A stretch of DNA of 64,000 bases from Spirochaetaceae bacterium (GCA_007693325.1 REDW01000066.1:18527-82526), one strand, 5' to 3'. Shown: positions 39,878 through 49,525, counted from the first letter of the stretch. The notes: a model not told the origin generated them from the letters alone. Program-made: numbers and translations.

Positions 39878-41686
39878 TTATGCTTCTGCCGTTGCCGCTG
39901 CCGCGCCTGCTGCCGCCGCGCGGGCAACCTCGCCGTACACGGTGTGCAACAGCTCGTGCGATCTGTGACCTAGCGGCTCCTCAAGAAACTCCTTGTACAG
40001 CGCCTGCACATAGGGGTTCTCGTGTGACTTGCGCCGCTCCTTCCCTTCATCCTCACGATAAATCGCCGCGATGCGCGCCTGCCGCACCCTGTCGGTGGTC
40101 ATTCTGGGCTGACCGCCACCGCCAATGCAGCCGCCCGGGCAGGTCATGATCTCCACGAAATGGTATTCCTTCTCACCACGCTTGATCGCCTCGATCAGCC
40201 GGCGGGCGTTCCGCAGGCCGTGGGCTACCGCTACCTTGAGCTCGACTCCCTCCAGGAAACTCCAGTCGGGCGTCACATCCTTCAAGGCGATCGCGGCTTC
40301 CTTCACTCCTTCGAGACCGGCGACCGTCTTGATGTGCAGATTCTCCACCGGAACTTCACGACCGGTAACCAGCTCGTAGGCGGTGCGTAGCGCCGCTTCC
40401 ATGACACCACCGGTGTTGGCAAAGATATCTGCGGCGCCGGTCGAAATGCCGAACGGAGCATCCATCTCTTCATCCGGGAGCGCCGTGAACTCGATCCCGA
40501 TGGTCTTGATCATCAGCCCCAGCTCCCGGGTTGTGAGTACGTAGTCAACATCCTGATAGCCGGACGCCCGCATCTCCGGACGCGCGGCCTCGAACTTCTT
40601 GGCCGTACACGGCATGACGGAAACCACCACCATGTCCGCCGGGTCAACACCGATCCGTTCAGCGTAGTAGGTCTTGGCCAGCGCACCGAACATCTGCTGG
40701 GGCGATTTGCACGACGAGATGTTGGGGAGAATCTCGGGGAAGAAGCTCTCAGCGAAGCTGATCCAACCCGGGGAACAGCTGGTGAACATGGGAAGATGCG
40801 CCTTCGTGCGGTCTCCCATCGCCGCCTTCAGCCGCGTCAACAGCTCGGTTCCCTCTTCTACGATCGTAAGGTCGGCGGTGAAGTTGGTATCAAAGACGTC
40901 GTCGAAGCCCAGACGCCGAAGCGCCGCGGTCATCTTGCCGGTGACGAGCGTTCCCGGCGGATAGCCAAAACACTCTCCAAGAGCGGCACGGATCGCCGGA
41001 GCCGTCTGCACCACGACCTGCTTCTGCGGGTCCGCCAGCGCGGACCATACAGCGTTTACGTGACTTCGCTCGTTTATGGCTCCCACCGGACAAACCGCTG
41101 CGCACTGGCCGCACTGGACACACGGCACTTCTTCAAGATTGCGCCAGAACGCCGGCCCGATAAACGTATCGAACCCTCGGCCCTGCGGAAACAGCGCGCC
41201 GACGCCCTGCACATCGTTGCACACAGCCACGCAGCGGCGACACTTGATGCACTTTCCGGTGTCTCGATAGATCGCAGGTGTGGTCTCATCGTAGACGCGT
41301 GTGGGCTGCTCCCCCTCGTACGGATTCATGTGGATTCCCAGCGTTCCAGCCACTTCGCGGAGTTCGCAGTCTTCAACCCGGTCACAAAGCGTACACTCGC
41401 CCTGATGCTCACTGAGCAAGAGCTCTACGACAGTGCTGCGCGCTTCGCGAACCTTCGGCGTGTTGGTATGCACCCGCATGCCGTCGGCCGCCGGAGTCGA
41501 ACAGGCGGCCTGGAGGCGCGGAATTCCTTCGATTTCCACCATACAGACGCGACACGCACCAAGCGGATCTCTGCCTTCCATGTGACAAAGCGTTGGAATT
41601 CGGTACCCCGCCTGAAGCGCTGCATCGAGCACGGTGCGGCCTGCCGGGACTTCTACGGTGCGGTTGTTAATGATGAGCTTCGGCAT
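39878..41686 (-). CDS. hydA: [FeFe]-hydrogenase catalytic subunit (HndD/HydA type)
   Basis: This is the catalytic subunit of an NAD(P)-linked hydrogenase that makes or uses H2 in the cytoplasm. The ATG at 41686 gives 602 residues. In order: an N-terminal [2Fe-2S] ferredoxin domain (CHMEGRDPLGACRVCMV), a His-Cys3 cluster region, two [4Fe-4S] motifs (CIKCRRCVAVC, CVQCGQCAAVC), then the H-cluster motifs TSCSPGW, VMPCTAKK and MTCPGGCIGGGGQP. All ligands are present. A small C-terminal domain follows the H-cluster, and the tail is Ala-rich. It overlaps the flavoprotein subunit gene by 20 nt. Maturases HydEFG are not in this window. Confidence 0.95.
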   Translation of the reverse strand: MPKLIINNRTVEVPAGRTVLDAALQAGYRIPTLCHMEGRDPLGACRVCMVEIEGIPRLQAACSTPAADGMRVHTNTPKVREARSTVVELLLSEHQGECTLCDRVEDCELREVAGTLGIHMNPYEGEQPTRVYDETTPAIYRDTGKCIKCRRCVAVCNDVQGVGALFPQGRGFDTFIGPAFWRNLEEVPCVQCGQCAAVCPVGAINERSHVNAVWSALADPQKQVVVQTAPAIRAALGECFGYPPGTLVTGKMTAALRRLGFDDVFDTNFTADLTIVEEGTELLTRLKAAMGDRTKAHLPMFTSCSPGWISFAESFFPEILPNISSCKSPQQMFGALAKTYYAERIGVDPADMVVVSVMPCTAKKFEAARPEMRASGYQDVDYVLTTRELGLMIKTIGIEFTALPDEEMDAPFGISTGAADIFANTGGVMEAALRTAYELVTGREVPVENLHIKTVAGLEGVKEAAIALKDVTPDWSFLEGVELKVAVAHGLRNARRLIEAIKRGEKEYHFVEIMTCPGGCIGGGGQPRMTTDRVRQARIAAIYREDEGKERRKSHENPYVQALYKEFLEEPLGHRSHELLHTVYGEVARAAAAGAAAATAEA

Positions 41687-44600
41687 ATAGTATCTCCTTG
41701 CGCACTGGGGTCTTGCCGTAGTCACAGCGCAGGCAGCGCTTGCATTGTCGCAGTGCCACGCTCTCGTTCCATGGGAGCTCTACTTCTTCAAAACTCCACT
41801 TTCGCCGTTCCACCGGAACGGTAGGCATCGGCTCCCTGGGAAACGGAACCGGATCGGCATCGGGATCGTAGTCGGTGTCCAGAGCATTCTCCATGCGCCA
41901 GAACGCGTGGTCTTCACCGGTCAGCATGAAGTCGATGCCGACCGCGGCACGCTCCCCGGCGGCAATTGCCCCTACTACCGACGCCGGCCCGCTGGCGACA
42001 TCGCCACCGGAAAACAGCCACGGCTGCGAGGTCTGACCTGTTAATTGATCGGTCTTGATGAAGCCGTTGGACGCGAGCTCTACCTCGAGTTCACCGAGAA
42101 CCGACTCAACATCCAGCCGCTGCCCGATCGCCACGATGACCTGGTCGGCCTCGATGGTAAACGGTTGCCCTCCTCCTTCCGTGGCACGACGGCGACCGCT
42201 GCGATCAAAATCGCCCAGCGCCATCTCGGAGCACTTGAGCGCCCGAACAGCAGCATTCTCTCCCTTGATGACCTCGATCGGTTGGGTCAGACAGCGTAGC
42301 GTCACACCTTCGTGCAGCGCCTCGGCGATCTCCTCAGCGTAGGCGGGCATCTGTTCCTGGCTCCGCCGATAGACCACCGTCACCTCAGCTGCGCCGAGCC
42401 TCAGCGCGGTACGCGCGGCGTCAATCGCCGCGTTTCCTCCGCCCACGACAACAACTTTCTTGCCGACCGGAACGGACCCGCGAATGTTGTACTCGCGCAA
42501 GAACTCGTTGGCTTCCACCACTCCGGCAGCATCCTCGCCTTCGATTGAGAGCGTCATGCCGGAGGGGGCCCCAACAGCCAGAAAGATCGCCTCGTAGCCT
42601 TGATCGCGAAGGTCATTCAGCGTGAAATCGCGGCCGAGCGCCATATTGGTGTTGATCTTCACGCCCAGCTGCTCAATCATGCGGATCTCGCGCGCGAGTG
42701 TCTCTCGCGGCAAGCGGTAGGCGGGTATAGTTTGAACCAGCATTCCGCCAGGACGCTGCTCAGCTTCAAACACTACCGGCCGGTATCCAAGCCGCGCCAG
42801 GAAGTAGCCGCAGGAGAGTCCAGCCGGTCCGCCTCCGATAATCGCGATTCGGCGTCTTTCGTTGTCCTCGTTCTCGATGACTCGTGGATGCTGGATCACG
42901 ATCTCCTGGTCGACCATGAACCGCTTGATACCGCGAATCGCCACCGAATCGTCGAGAGAGGCGCGGCGACACTTATCCTCACAGGTATGAAAACAGACCC
43001 GTGCGCACACAGCCGCGAACGGGTTGCGCTCCCGGTGCAGCCTCAGAGCCTCGGCATACCGCTCCTCACCCACCAGCGACACGAAGCCCGGAACATCGAC
43101 ACCGGCCGGGCAGGCGCTCTGACACGGAGCTCGAACGAGCGACGGGCACACACCGGCCTCGCAGTGGCGCTCGCGAATGTGGGCCTCATACTCGTGACGG
43201 AAGTACCGGATAGTCGACAGCACCGGATTCGGTGCGCTCTGTCCAAGGCCGCAGAGCGATGTGTCCTTGATCTGCCGGCCGAGGGTTTCCAGCGTTTCGA
43301 TGTCACCTTCAACTCCTGCACCGGCACAGATCCGTTCCAGGATCTCGAGCATTCGCTTGGTCCCAACCCGGCACGGAACGCACTTGCCGCACGACTCCTC
43401 CTGCACGAACTCCAGAAAGAAGCGCGCCACGTCTACCATACAGGTATCGTCGTCCATGACAATCAGCCCACCGGAGCCCATGATTGCTCCCAGTTTGGTC
43501 ACAGACTCGTAGTCAAGCGGGACACTGAGATGCTCGCGCGGTATGCAACCGCCGGAAGGGCCGCCAATCTGGGCCGCTTTGAAGCTCTTGCCTCCGGTGA
43601 TGCCTCCACCGATGTCGTAGATCAGTTCGCCCAGAGGTGTTCCCATCGGTACTTCAACCAGTCCGGAGTTCTTTACCGCCCCGGCAAGCGCAAAAACCTT
43701 CGTGCCGCGGCTCTGAGCGGTTCCCATGGCCGCAAACCACTCGGGGCCGTTTGCCATGATTGCCGGTATGTTGGCGTAGGTCTCCACGTTGTTGAGCAGA
43801 GTCGGCGATTGCCACAGACCCTTCTCGACGGGAAACGGCGGCCGCGGCCTGGGCTCTCCGCGACGGCCCTCGATCGAGGCCATCAGCGCGGTCTCCTCAC
43901 CGCACACGAACGCCCCTGATCCCATTCGAATACCCAAATTAAAGGCTATGCCGGTGCCCATCATCGAGACACCCAGTATCCCCGCGCTGCGCGCTGCGTC
44001 TATCGCCTTTGTCAGACGCGACACCGCGAGCGGGTACTCGGCCCGAACGTAGATGTATCCCTGCGTAGCACCGATGGTATAGGCGGCAATCGCCATGCCC
44101 TCAATCAGGCCGTGCGGGTCACCCTCCAGAATGCTGCGATCCATGAACGCGCCGGGATCGCCTTCGTCGGCGTTGCACACCACGTACTTGGGCTTCCCTT
44201 CGGCATCTCGTGCAAACTCCCATTTCTTCCAGGTCGGAAAGCCGGCGCCACCCCGCCCCCGCAGTCCGGAAACCCGCAACATCTCGATTACTTCATCAGC
44301 GCTGTTGGATTTCAGTACCGATTCCAGCGCGTCATACCCACCGGTCGCGCGGTACTCGTTGATATCCACGGGGTCGATACGGCCACAGTTACGCAGTACA
44401 ACCTTGGTCTGGTGCCGAAAAAATGAGAGATCCGCCAGCTTTGGCACCGGCTTGCCGTCTGTTACGCTGGGACGGCAGAGGCGTTCTACTACCCTTCCTT
44501 CGACGAGATGCTCGCGCACGATCTCGTCCACGTCGTCTCCGCTTACCGCCTCATAGAAAACACCGTCAGGCTGTATCGTCAAGACGGGTCCCTGGGCACA

Positions 44601-44747
44601 CGGTCCCAGGCAGCCGGCAGTCCGCACCCGAACCGAACCGTTTGCCCCCGCGAGCGCGGTACGGAATCGTTCTACCAGGTCGAGCGCCCCGGAAGCAACA
44701 CAGCCACCTCCACCGCAGATGATCACTTCACGAGTTGCGCTACTCAT
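41667..44747 (-). CDS. Hydrogenase flavoprotein subunit (NuoF-like) fused to a GltD/NfnB-like domain
   Basis: In trimeric hydrogenases this subunit binds FMN and NAD(H) and may bifurcate electrons. The ATG at 44747 gives 1026 residues. Order: thioredoxin-like [2Fe-2S] domain (CGGGGCVASG, CLGPCAQGP), NuoF core with GLRGRGGAGFPTWKKW and CNADEGDPGAFMDR, [4Fe-4S] CGKCVPCRVGTKR. The usual C-terminal ferredoxin domain is missing. Instead a GltD-like module follows from about residue 540: CHTCEDKCRRASLDD, FAD motif IIGGGPAGLSCGYF, second nucleotide motif VVVGGGNAAIDAART. A CKRCLRCDYGK motif closes the protein. It could connect NADH, NADPH and H2. The fusion is read from one uninterrupted frame. Confidence 0.93.
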   Translation of the reverse strand: MSSATREVIICGGGGCVASGALDLVERFRTALAGANGSVRVRTAGCLGPCAQGPVLTIQPDGVFYEAVSGDDVDEIVREHLVEGRVVERLCRPSVTDGKPVPKLADLSFFRHQTKVVLRNCGRIDPVDINEYRATGGYDALESVLKSNSADEVIEMLRVSGLRGRGGAGFPTWKKWEFARDAEGKPKYVVCNADEGDPGAFMDRSILEGDPHGLIEGMAIAAYTIGATQGYIYVRAEYPLAVSRLTKAIDAARSAGILGVSMMGTGIAFNLGIRMGSGAFVCGEETALMASIEGRRGEPRPRPPFPVEKGLWQSPTLLNNVETYANIPAIMANGPEWFAAMGTAQSRGTKVFALAGAVKNSGLVEVPMGTPLGELIYDIGGGITGGKSFKAAQIGGPSGGCIPREHLSVPLDYESVTKLGAIMGSGGLIVMDDDTCMVDVARFFLEFVQEESCGKCVPCRVGTKRMLEILERICAGAGVEGDIETLETLGRQIKDTSLCGLGQSAPNPVLSTIRYFRHEYEAHIRERHCEAGVCPSLVRAPCQSACPAGVDVPGFVSLVGEERYAEALRLHRERNPFAAVCARVCFHTCEDKCRRASLDDSVAIRGIKRFMVDQEIVIQHPRVIENEDNERRRIAIIGGGPAGLSCGYFLARLGYRPVVFEAEQRPGGMLVQTIPAYRLPRETLAREIRMIEQLGVKINTNMALGRDFTLNDLRDQGYEAIFLAVGAPSGMTLSIEGEDAAGVVEANEFLREYNIRGSVPVGKKVVVVGGGNAAIDAARTALRLGAAEVTVVYRRSQEQMPAYAEEIAEALHEGVTLRCLTQPIEVIKGENAAVRALKCSEMALGDFDRSGRRRATEGGGQPFTIEADQVIVAIGQRLDVESVLGELEVELASNGFIKTDQLTGQTSQPWLFSGGDVASGPASVVGAIAAGERAAVGIDFMLTGEDHAFWRMENALDTDYDPDADPVPFPREPMPTVPVERRKWSFEEVELPWNESVALRQCKRCLRCDYGKTPVRKEILYAEAHH

Positions 44748-45282
44748 CGGGGTCCTCCTCGCTCGTTGGCTTGTGATACGGCGCCAGCAGTTCGCGCAAC
44801 CGGGCCGGCTTAACCCGCTGATGCACGTCATCGTCCACCATGACCACGGGCGCAAGCCCGCAGGCGCCGTAACAGCGGCCGACTTCAAGCGAGAATTGCT
44901 GGTCGGCCGTAGTGTCGCCTACGTCAATTCCCAGCTCGTTCTTCAGGTCCGACAGAACCTGTTTCCCGTTGCGAACGTAACAGGCAGTTCCAAGGCAGAC
45001 TCGCACCGTGTGCTTTCCACGGGGAACAGTGGTGAAATAGGAATAGAAGGTAACCACCCCGGTCACCTCGCTGAACGGAATCCCCATCCGGCTGGCGATG
45101 CAGTAGAGGACCGGCTGAGATAGATAGCCAAAGAGCTGTTGAACCTCCTGAAGAACGGGTATCAACGCCCCGCTCTCGTTGCGGTGAGCGGCTATAACCG
45201 CATCAATCTGTTCTTGCTGCTCGATTGGTGGTGGTTGAATGGCAGAGGTCGCGGCTGTTGAAACATCGGTCTCGGAACTCAT
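44740..45282 (-). CDS. Hydrogenase NuoE-like [2Fe-2S] subunit
   Basis: This thioredoxin-fold subunit (HndA/HydC-like) of 180 residues has the [2Fe-2S] ligands C-x4-C (CLGTACY) and C-x3-C (CYGAC). The N-terminal helical domain (IPVLQEVQQLFGYLSQPVLY) is typical. The ATG at 45282 follows GGGAGG. It opens the three-gene hydrogenase operon and overlaps the next gene by 8 nt. A perfect consensus promoter and an operator-like repeat lie upstream. Confidence 0.94.
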   Translation of the reverse strand: MSSETDVSTAATSAIQPPPIEQQEQIDAVIAAHRNESGALIPVLQEVQQLFGYLSQPVLYCIASRMGIPFSEVTGVVTFYSYFTTVPRGKHTVRVCLGTACYVRNGKQVLSDLKNELGIDVGDTTADQQFSLEVGRCYGACGLAPVVMVDDDVHQRVKPARLRELLAPYHKPTSEEDPDE

Positions 45283-45336
45283 ATGGCCTCCCTGTCGTGT
45301 CCTTTGCGGAACAAGACGCTCGCTCGGAACTCGCAT

Positions 45337-45360
45337 TTATCGGTATATTTTTATCGATAA
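45337..45360 (-). promoter_or_regulatory. Operator-like inverted repeat at the hydrogenase start of transcription
   Basis: TTATCG (45337-45342) and CGATAA (45355-45360) form a 24-bp inverted repeat with an AT-rich centre, directly downstream of the -10 box. Read on the minus strand it also contains two near-copies of TAYCGATAA. I cannot match it to a known regulator site. Confidence 0.55.
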
Positions 45361-45367
45361 TGGAGTA

Positions 45368-45396
45368 ATTATACGTCGCTTCCACTTAAATGTCAA
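45368..45396 (-). promoter_or_regulatory. Hydrogenase operon promoter, perfect consensus
   Basis: On the minus strand TTGACA (45391-45396), a 17-nt spacer and TATAAT (45368-45373). The predicted start of transcription is near 45361, giving a leader of about 80 nt. Confidence 0.85.
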
Positions 45397-45492
45397 AGGC
45401 TTCTTTGAATCGAAGATGGACCTGCAGGCGTCTGTGTTGGAGTGACTATGGCGATCACTGCGGCCGGTAGCAGCGGTGCGTGAGCAGCCCGA

Positions 45493-45523
45493 TTGGACGA
45501 CCGTCGGCACGCGGCAGTATACT
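45493..45523 (+). promoter_or_regulatory. Possible fbaB promoter
   Basis: TTGGAC (45493-45498), a 19-nt spacer and TATACT (45518-45523) precede the aldolase gene. The spacer is long, so this is tentative. Confidence 0.35.
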
Positions 45524-45573
45524 AAAAGCTGGCAACGCTCACGGCAGAGGAAGACGCGAAAGGAGAGATCAGC

Positions 45574-46656
45574 ATGGCAACCAGGATGGAAAAACGAAGC
45601 ACACGAGAGTTACTCGGACAGGAAGCAGATTCCCTGCTCAACCACCGCTGCTCGACCATTCCCAGTGACCAGTTGCACCTGCCCGGACCGGGCCATGTCG
45701 ACAGGATCTGGGCGCACTCGGACCGCAACAACCGGGTTCTGTCCAATCTGGAACGATTCTACCGTCACGGCAGGCTCGGCGGCACCGGCTATCTGTCGAT
45801 TCTGCCGATAGACCAGGGCGTTGAGCACTCCGGTGGCGCATCGTTTGCCAGGAACCCTGCCTATTTTGACCCCGAGAATATCATCAAGCTCGCCATAGAG
45901 GGCGGCTGCAACGCGGTGGCATCCACCTTCGGCGTACTCGGCGCGGTCTCGCGCGCGTACGCCCACAAGATCCCGTTCCTGGTCAAGATCAACCATAACG
46001 AGCTGCTGAGCTATCCTAACGAGTACAACCAGATCATGTTCGGCACTATCGACGAGGCCTACGACATGGGCGCCGCTGCGGTTGGGGCAACAATCTACTT
46101 CGGCTCAGAAGACTCCAACCGTGAGATAGTCGAGATCTCGCGCGCGTTTGCCTACGCGCATGAGCTCGGCCTGGCAACCGTCCTTTGGTGTTATCTGCGC
46201 AACGGTGCGTTCAAGGTCAACGGAACCGATTATCACACCTCGGCCGACCTCACCGGGCAGGCCAACCATCTCGGCGTCACGCTGCAGGCTGACATCATCA
46301 AACAGAAACAGCCGGTCAACAACGGCGGCTACCAGGCGCTCAACAGCGGCGACAGCAGTTACGGCAAGCTGGACCAGCGTATCTACAGCGAGCTGAGCAG
46401 CGACAACCCGATCGACCTCACCCGCTACCAGGTAGCCAACTGCTACATGGGGCGCTGCAGCCTGATCAACTCCGGGGGCGCCTCCGGCGAGGACGACTTT
46501 GCCCAGGCGGTCCGCACCGCGGTGATCAATAAGCGCGCCGGTGGTGCAGGACTGATAAGCGGCCGCAAGGCGTTTCAGCGTCCGATGGATGAGGGCATCG
46601 CCCTGCTGAACGCCATTCAGGATGTCTTCCTGGACGAGAGCATCACCGTGGCATAG
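45574..46656 (+). CDS. fbaB: Class I fructose-bisphosphate aldolase (FbaB type)
   Basis: This glycolytic or gluconeogenic aldolase uses a Schiff-base lysine. The 360 residues match the bacterial DhnA/FbaB group: [62 protein letters not shown] with the active-site lysine region, and [12 protein letters not shown] phosphate loop. An AGGAGAGATC ribosome site precedes the ATG. It is monocistronic, convergent with the MgtC-like gene after a 32-nt gap. Confidence 0.94.
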   Translation: MATRMEKRSTRELLGQEADSLLNHRCSTIPSDQLHLPGPGHVDRIWAHSDRNNRVLSNLERFYRHGRLGGTGYLSILPIDQGVEHSGGASFARNPAYFDPENIIKLAIEGGCNAVASTFGVLGAVSRAYAHKIPFLVKINHNELLSYPNEYNQIMFGTIDEAYDMGAAAVGATIYFGSEDSNREIVEISRAFAYAHELGLATVLWCYLRNGAFKVNGTDYHTSADLTGQANHLGVTLQADIIKQKQPVNNGGYQALNSGDSSYGKLDQRIYSELSSDNPIDLTRYQVANCYMGRCSLINSGGASGEDDFAQAVRTAVINKRAGGAGLISGRKAFQRPMDEGIALLNAIQDVFLDESITVA

Positions 46657-46688
46657 ATCACCGCGGTGTATACCCGGTTAAACGCCGA

Positions 46689-47396
46689 CTATACACTTCG
46701 CTCGCCTATGATAATCTTGCAGACCTCCTTGAGCGTCTCCAGCCGCTCGTAGAGCAGGCGGTAACTGAAATTGCGCGGCATATGCACTACATAACAGAAG
46801 CGGGTCTCCCCCTCCTGCACCGCGTGCTCGATATTCAGCGAGCGAATTCTGATTCCAGCCTCGGAGAGAATCGTAGCGATCTCACGCGTCTGGATCTCAG
46901 GACTCCGCGTGTGGATTTCCAGCTCCTTGATCACCTGCTTGGGAAACCACCAGTCGGATGCCTGGTCCAGGATGATCAGCGCGAACAGGATAAAGGCGGC
47001 GGCGACCGCTGCCGCGGTGTAGAGACCTGCGCCCACGGCGAGCCCAATGGCGGCTACGGTCCAGATCGAGGCGGCCGTTGTGAGGCCGCGGATATCGGCC
47101 CCGAACTTCAGGATGGCGCCGGCGCCGAGGAAGCCGATTCCGGAGACTACCTGGGCCGCGATGCGTCCAGGGTCTCCGCGCACGTCACCGTGCTGCTGCG
47201 CAACCGAAATCGACAGCACCATCAACAGGGTGGCCCCGATGGCGATTATGATGTGGGTACGCAGCCCGGCCGGCTGTTGGTGCCGCTCACGTTCAATCCC
47301 GATGGCGCCGGCAATCAGCAGGCTCACGAACAGCCGCAACGTAATTGCGGCGAGGCTCAACTCAGGCCCCGTGAGAAGGCCGCTCACGTAATCCAT
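46689..47396 (-). CDS. MgtC/SapB family membrane protein
   Basis: This 235-residue protein has the MgtC N-terminal membrane domain (residues 1-140) with conserved GAIGIERERHQQPAGLRTH, RIAAQVVSGIGFLGAGAI and RGLTTAASIWTVAAIGLAVG. A cytoplasmic ACT-like C-terminal domain follows. MgtC proteins affect Mg2+ homeostasis and ATP synthase activity in pathogens; the role in free-living bacteria is unclear. Its -10 box lies 7 nt before the ATG, with no ribosome site. Confidence 0.92.
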   Translation of the reverse strand: MDYVSGLLTGPELSLAAITLRLFVSLLIAGAIGIERERHQQPAGLRTHIIIAIGATLLMVLSISVAQQHGDVRGDPGRIAAQVVSGIGFLGAGAILKFGADIRGLTTAASIWTVAAIGLAVGAGLYTAAAVAAAFILFALIILDQASDWWFPKQVIKELEIHTRSPEIQTREIATILSEAGIRIRSLNIEHAVQEGETRFCYVVHMPRNFSYRLLYERLETLKEVCKIIIGERSV

Positions 47397-47403
47397 GGCG
47401 CGT

Positions 47404-47433
47404 ATTGTAGCGCCGGGAGCCTCGCTTGAACAA
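47404..47433 (-). promoter_or_regulatory. mgtC-like gene promoter, leaderless spacing
   Basis: On the minus strand TTGTTC (47428-47433), an 18-nt spacer and TACAAT (47404-47409) end 7 nt before the ATG at 47396, so the start of transcription should coincide with the start codon. Confidence 0.65.
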
Positions 47434-47563
47434 GCCGAATGCCAGGTTCCCCACCGCCTTTGCTGGGTGTATTCAACACAAGTGAACTGGTAAGGAAATA
47501 CGACAGCGTCAAGTTATCCAGCGCTTCCCCCGGACAGCGGTTACCGTATAGAATGGACAGACT

Positions 47564-48535
47564 ATGGTTGGTCGTAGGCTGGTGTTTGAACTTCTGATGG
47601 TTCTTGCGCTCCTTGGAAGCGCTTCGGCGTGCTCGATCAACCGCCTGGCGGTGCGGGCCTTGAGCGATGTGCTCTCGAGCGAAGAAGGAGCCGCCGGCGC
47701 GTTTGCGCAGGACAACGATCCGGAGCTGGTGGCGCAGGCGCTGCCGTTCACACTCAAACTCTACGATGCCCTGCTGGAGCAGGATCCCGACAATCCGGCG
47801 TTGCTGCGCGCCGCCGGCAGCGCCTATATCAGTTACGCCAACGCCTTCCTGCAGATTCCCGCGTCGATGCTGCCGCCGCAGGAGTACGAGCGGCGCGAAA
47901 ACAAGATCCGCCGCGCCAAGAATCTCTACCTGCGCGGGCGCGGCATGGTACTGCGCGCGCTGGATCTGCGCTATCCCGGTATCGAAACCGCCGTGCGCGC
48001 GACACAGGGTGACGCCCTGCAGGCGGCGCTGGCCGAAGTCAAGGTCGAGCATATCGCTTATCTCTACTGGACCGCGGCGGGCTGGATGGGAGCGCTGTCC
48101 ACCGACCCGCTGGATCTGCGGCTGGCTATGTCCATCGGACAGGCGGCGGCGCTGATGGAACGTGCCTACGAACTGCAACCGGAGTGGGATAACGGCGCAA
48201 TCCACGAGTTCTACATCTCGTACTACGCTACGGTACCCGAAGGCATGGGCGGAGACCGCGCCAAAGCACGCGAGCACTTTGCCCATGCGCTGCAGATCAG
48301 CGGCGGTGTGAAGGCCGGCCCCTACGTTGAGCTGGCGCTGGGCGTCGCCCTGCCGCAGCAGGATCTCGATGAGTTCATCTCGCTGATGCAGCAGGCTTTG
48401 GAAGTCGATATCGATGCTGCACCGCAGCACCTGCTGGTCAACACTATCAAACAGCGCCAGGCACGCTGGTACCTGGAAAATCTGGAACGCTTCTTCCTGA
48501 TCGGAATCGATGACACCGAGGAGAATGACTTATGA
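47564..48535 (+). CDS. TRAP transporter TatT-component lipoprotein
   Basis: TatT proteins are periplasmic lipoproteins with TPR-like helices that associate with the TRAP binding protein and are common in spirochaetes. The 323-residue sequence has a lipobox (SASAC, Cys about 23). Helical repeats follow (ALPFTLKLYDALLEQDPDNPALLRAAGSAY, NLYLRGRGMVLRALDL, LSMSIGQ-like AMSIGQAAALMERAYEL, WDNGAIHEFYISYYA). It overlaps dctP by 4 nt, opening a five-gene operon. A TATAGA box sits 11 nt before the ATG but its -35 is poor. Confidence 0.9.
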   Translation: MVGRRLVFELLMVLALLGSASACSINRLAVRALSDVLSSEEGAAGAFAQDNDPELVAQALPFTLKLYDALLEQDPDNPALLRAAGSAYISYANAFLQIPASMLPPQEYERRENKIRRAKNLYLRGRGMVLRALDLRYPGIETAVRATQGDALQAALAEVKVEHIAYLYWTAAGWMGALSTDPLDLRLAMSIGQAAALMERAYELQPEWDNGAIHEFYISYYATVPEGMGGDRAKAREHFAHALQISGGVKAGPYVELALGVALPQQDLDEFISLMQQALEVDIDAAPQHLLVNTIKQRQARWYLENLERFFLIGIDDTEENDL

Positions 48536-49524
48536 AACTGAGTCGAAGATGCCTGCTCGTGCTGACCATCGTACTGCTGAGCGCCTCGAACGCATCGGCC
48601 TTGACCCTCAAATTAGCCAGCGTGGCGCCGGAAAACTCCCCGTGGGGAGCGGCACTCAATCGCATGGCCGCAGACTGGGCCCGAATCTCCGGTGGTCAGG
48701 TCACGCTGCAGATCTACCATAACGCTATCGCCGGTGACGAGCCCGATGTCGTGCGCAAGATGCGCATCGGCCAGATCCAGATGGCCGTCTTCACCAGCAG
48801 TGGGCTGCGCCTGCTGGCCGACGAGGTGATGACGCTCAACATGCCGCTGCTGATCCGAACCGAGGATGAACTGGACCACGTCCTGTCCGAGGTCAGCGAT
48901 GTGCTGAGTTCCTCGGTGCAGCGCGCGCGCTTCCACGCGCTGGTATGGTCCAAGGGCGGCTGGATACGGTTTTTTGCCAACGCGCCGCTGACCTCCCCGG
49001 CCTCGCTGCGGCGCCTGCGCCTGGCCGCGGCGGCCGATAACCAGGAGCTGCTACAGGCCTTCCGCCTGATGGGCTATCAGGCCATACCGGTGGCGCAGAA
49101 CGAGCTTCTGACCTCGCTGAACAGCGGCATGGTGGATGCCTTTTACTCCAGCCCAATTGCCGCAGCCGGCTTCCAGTGGTTTGCCCGCGCTCCCTACATG
49201 CTCGACCTGCCCGTTGCGCCGTTTATCGGTGGCGTTGTGGTCAGCGACCGCGCGTGGAACCGCGTACCCGACCACCTCAAGCCGCAACTGGTAGCCGCCG
49301 TTGTGCGCCATGTCGACCGCCTGGAGACCGTCATGGAGGAGCTCGAGACCGAGGCCATCAGTACCATGCAGGACTACGGCCTGACCGTCACCGAGCTTAG
49401 CGACGCCCAGCGGCGCGGCTGGATTGACGAGTTCGAACGCAGCCGGGACGTAACCGTTGGTACCGTGTTCGACGAACAGATGTACCGGCACATCCAGAAC
49501 CTGCTCACCGAGTACCGGAGGTAG
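48532..49524 (+). CDS. dctP: TRAP transporter substrate-binding protein (DctP)
   Basis: This periplasmic binding protein of 330 residues has a signal peptide (1-23, ending ASA). The mature N-terminus LTLKLASVAPENSPWG, the GGQVTLQIYHNAIAGDE loop and LRLAAAADNQELLQAFRLMG follow the DctP fold. The usual carboxylate-binding Arg region near RLAAAA is partly altered, so the ligand may not be a simple dicarboxylate. The neighbouring deoC and threonine aldolase genes hint at an aldol-derived substrate, but this is speculative. Confidence 0.93.
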   Translation: MKLSRRCLLVLTIVLLSASNASALTLKLASVAPENSPWGAALNRMAADWARISGGQVTLQIYHNAIAGDEPDVVRKMRIGQIQMAVFTSSGLRLLADEVMTLNMPLLIRTEDELDHVLSEVSDVLSSSVQRARFHALVWSKGGWIRFFANAPLTSPASLRRLRLAAAADNQELLQAFRLMGYQAIPVAQNELLTSLNSGMVDAFYSSPIAAAGFQWFARAPYMLDLPVAPFIGGVVVSDRAWNRVPDHLKPQLVAAVVRHVDRLETVMEELETEAISTMQDYGLTVTELSDAQRRGWIDEFERSRDVTVGTVFDEQMYRHIQNLLTEYRR

Positions 49525-49525
49525 G

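Noticed and set aside
46657..46688. CACCGCGGTG palindrome between fbaB and the mgtC-like gene as a terminator
   Set aside because: The palindrome is only 10 bp, partly formed by the end of fbaB, and has no T run on either side.
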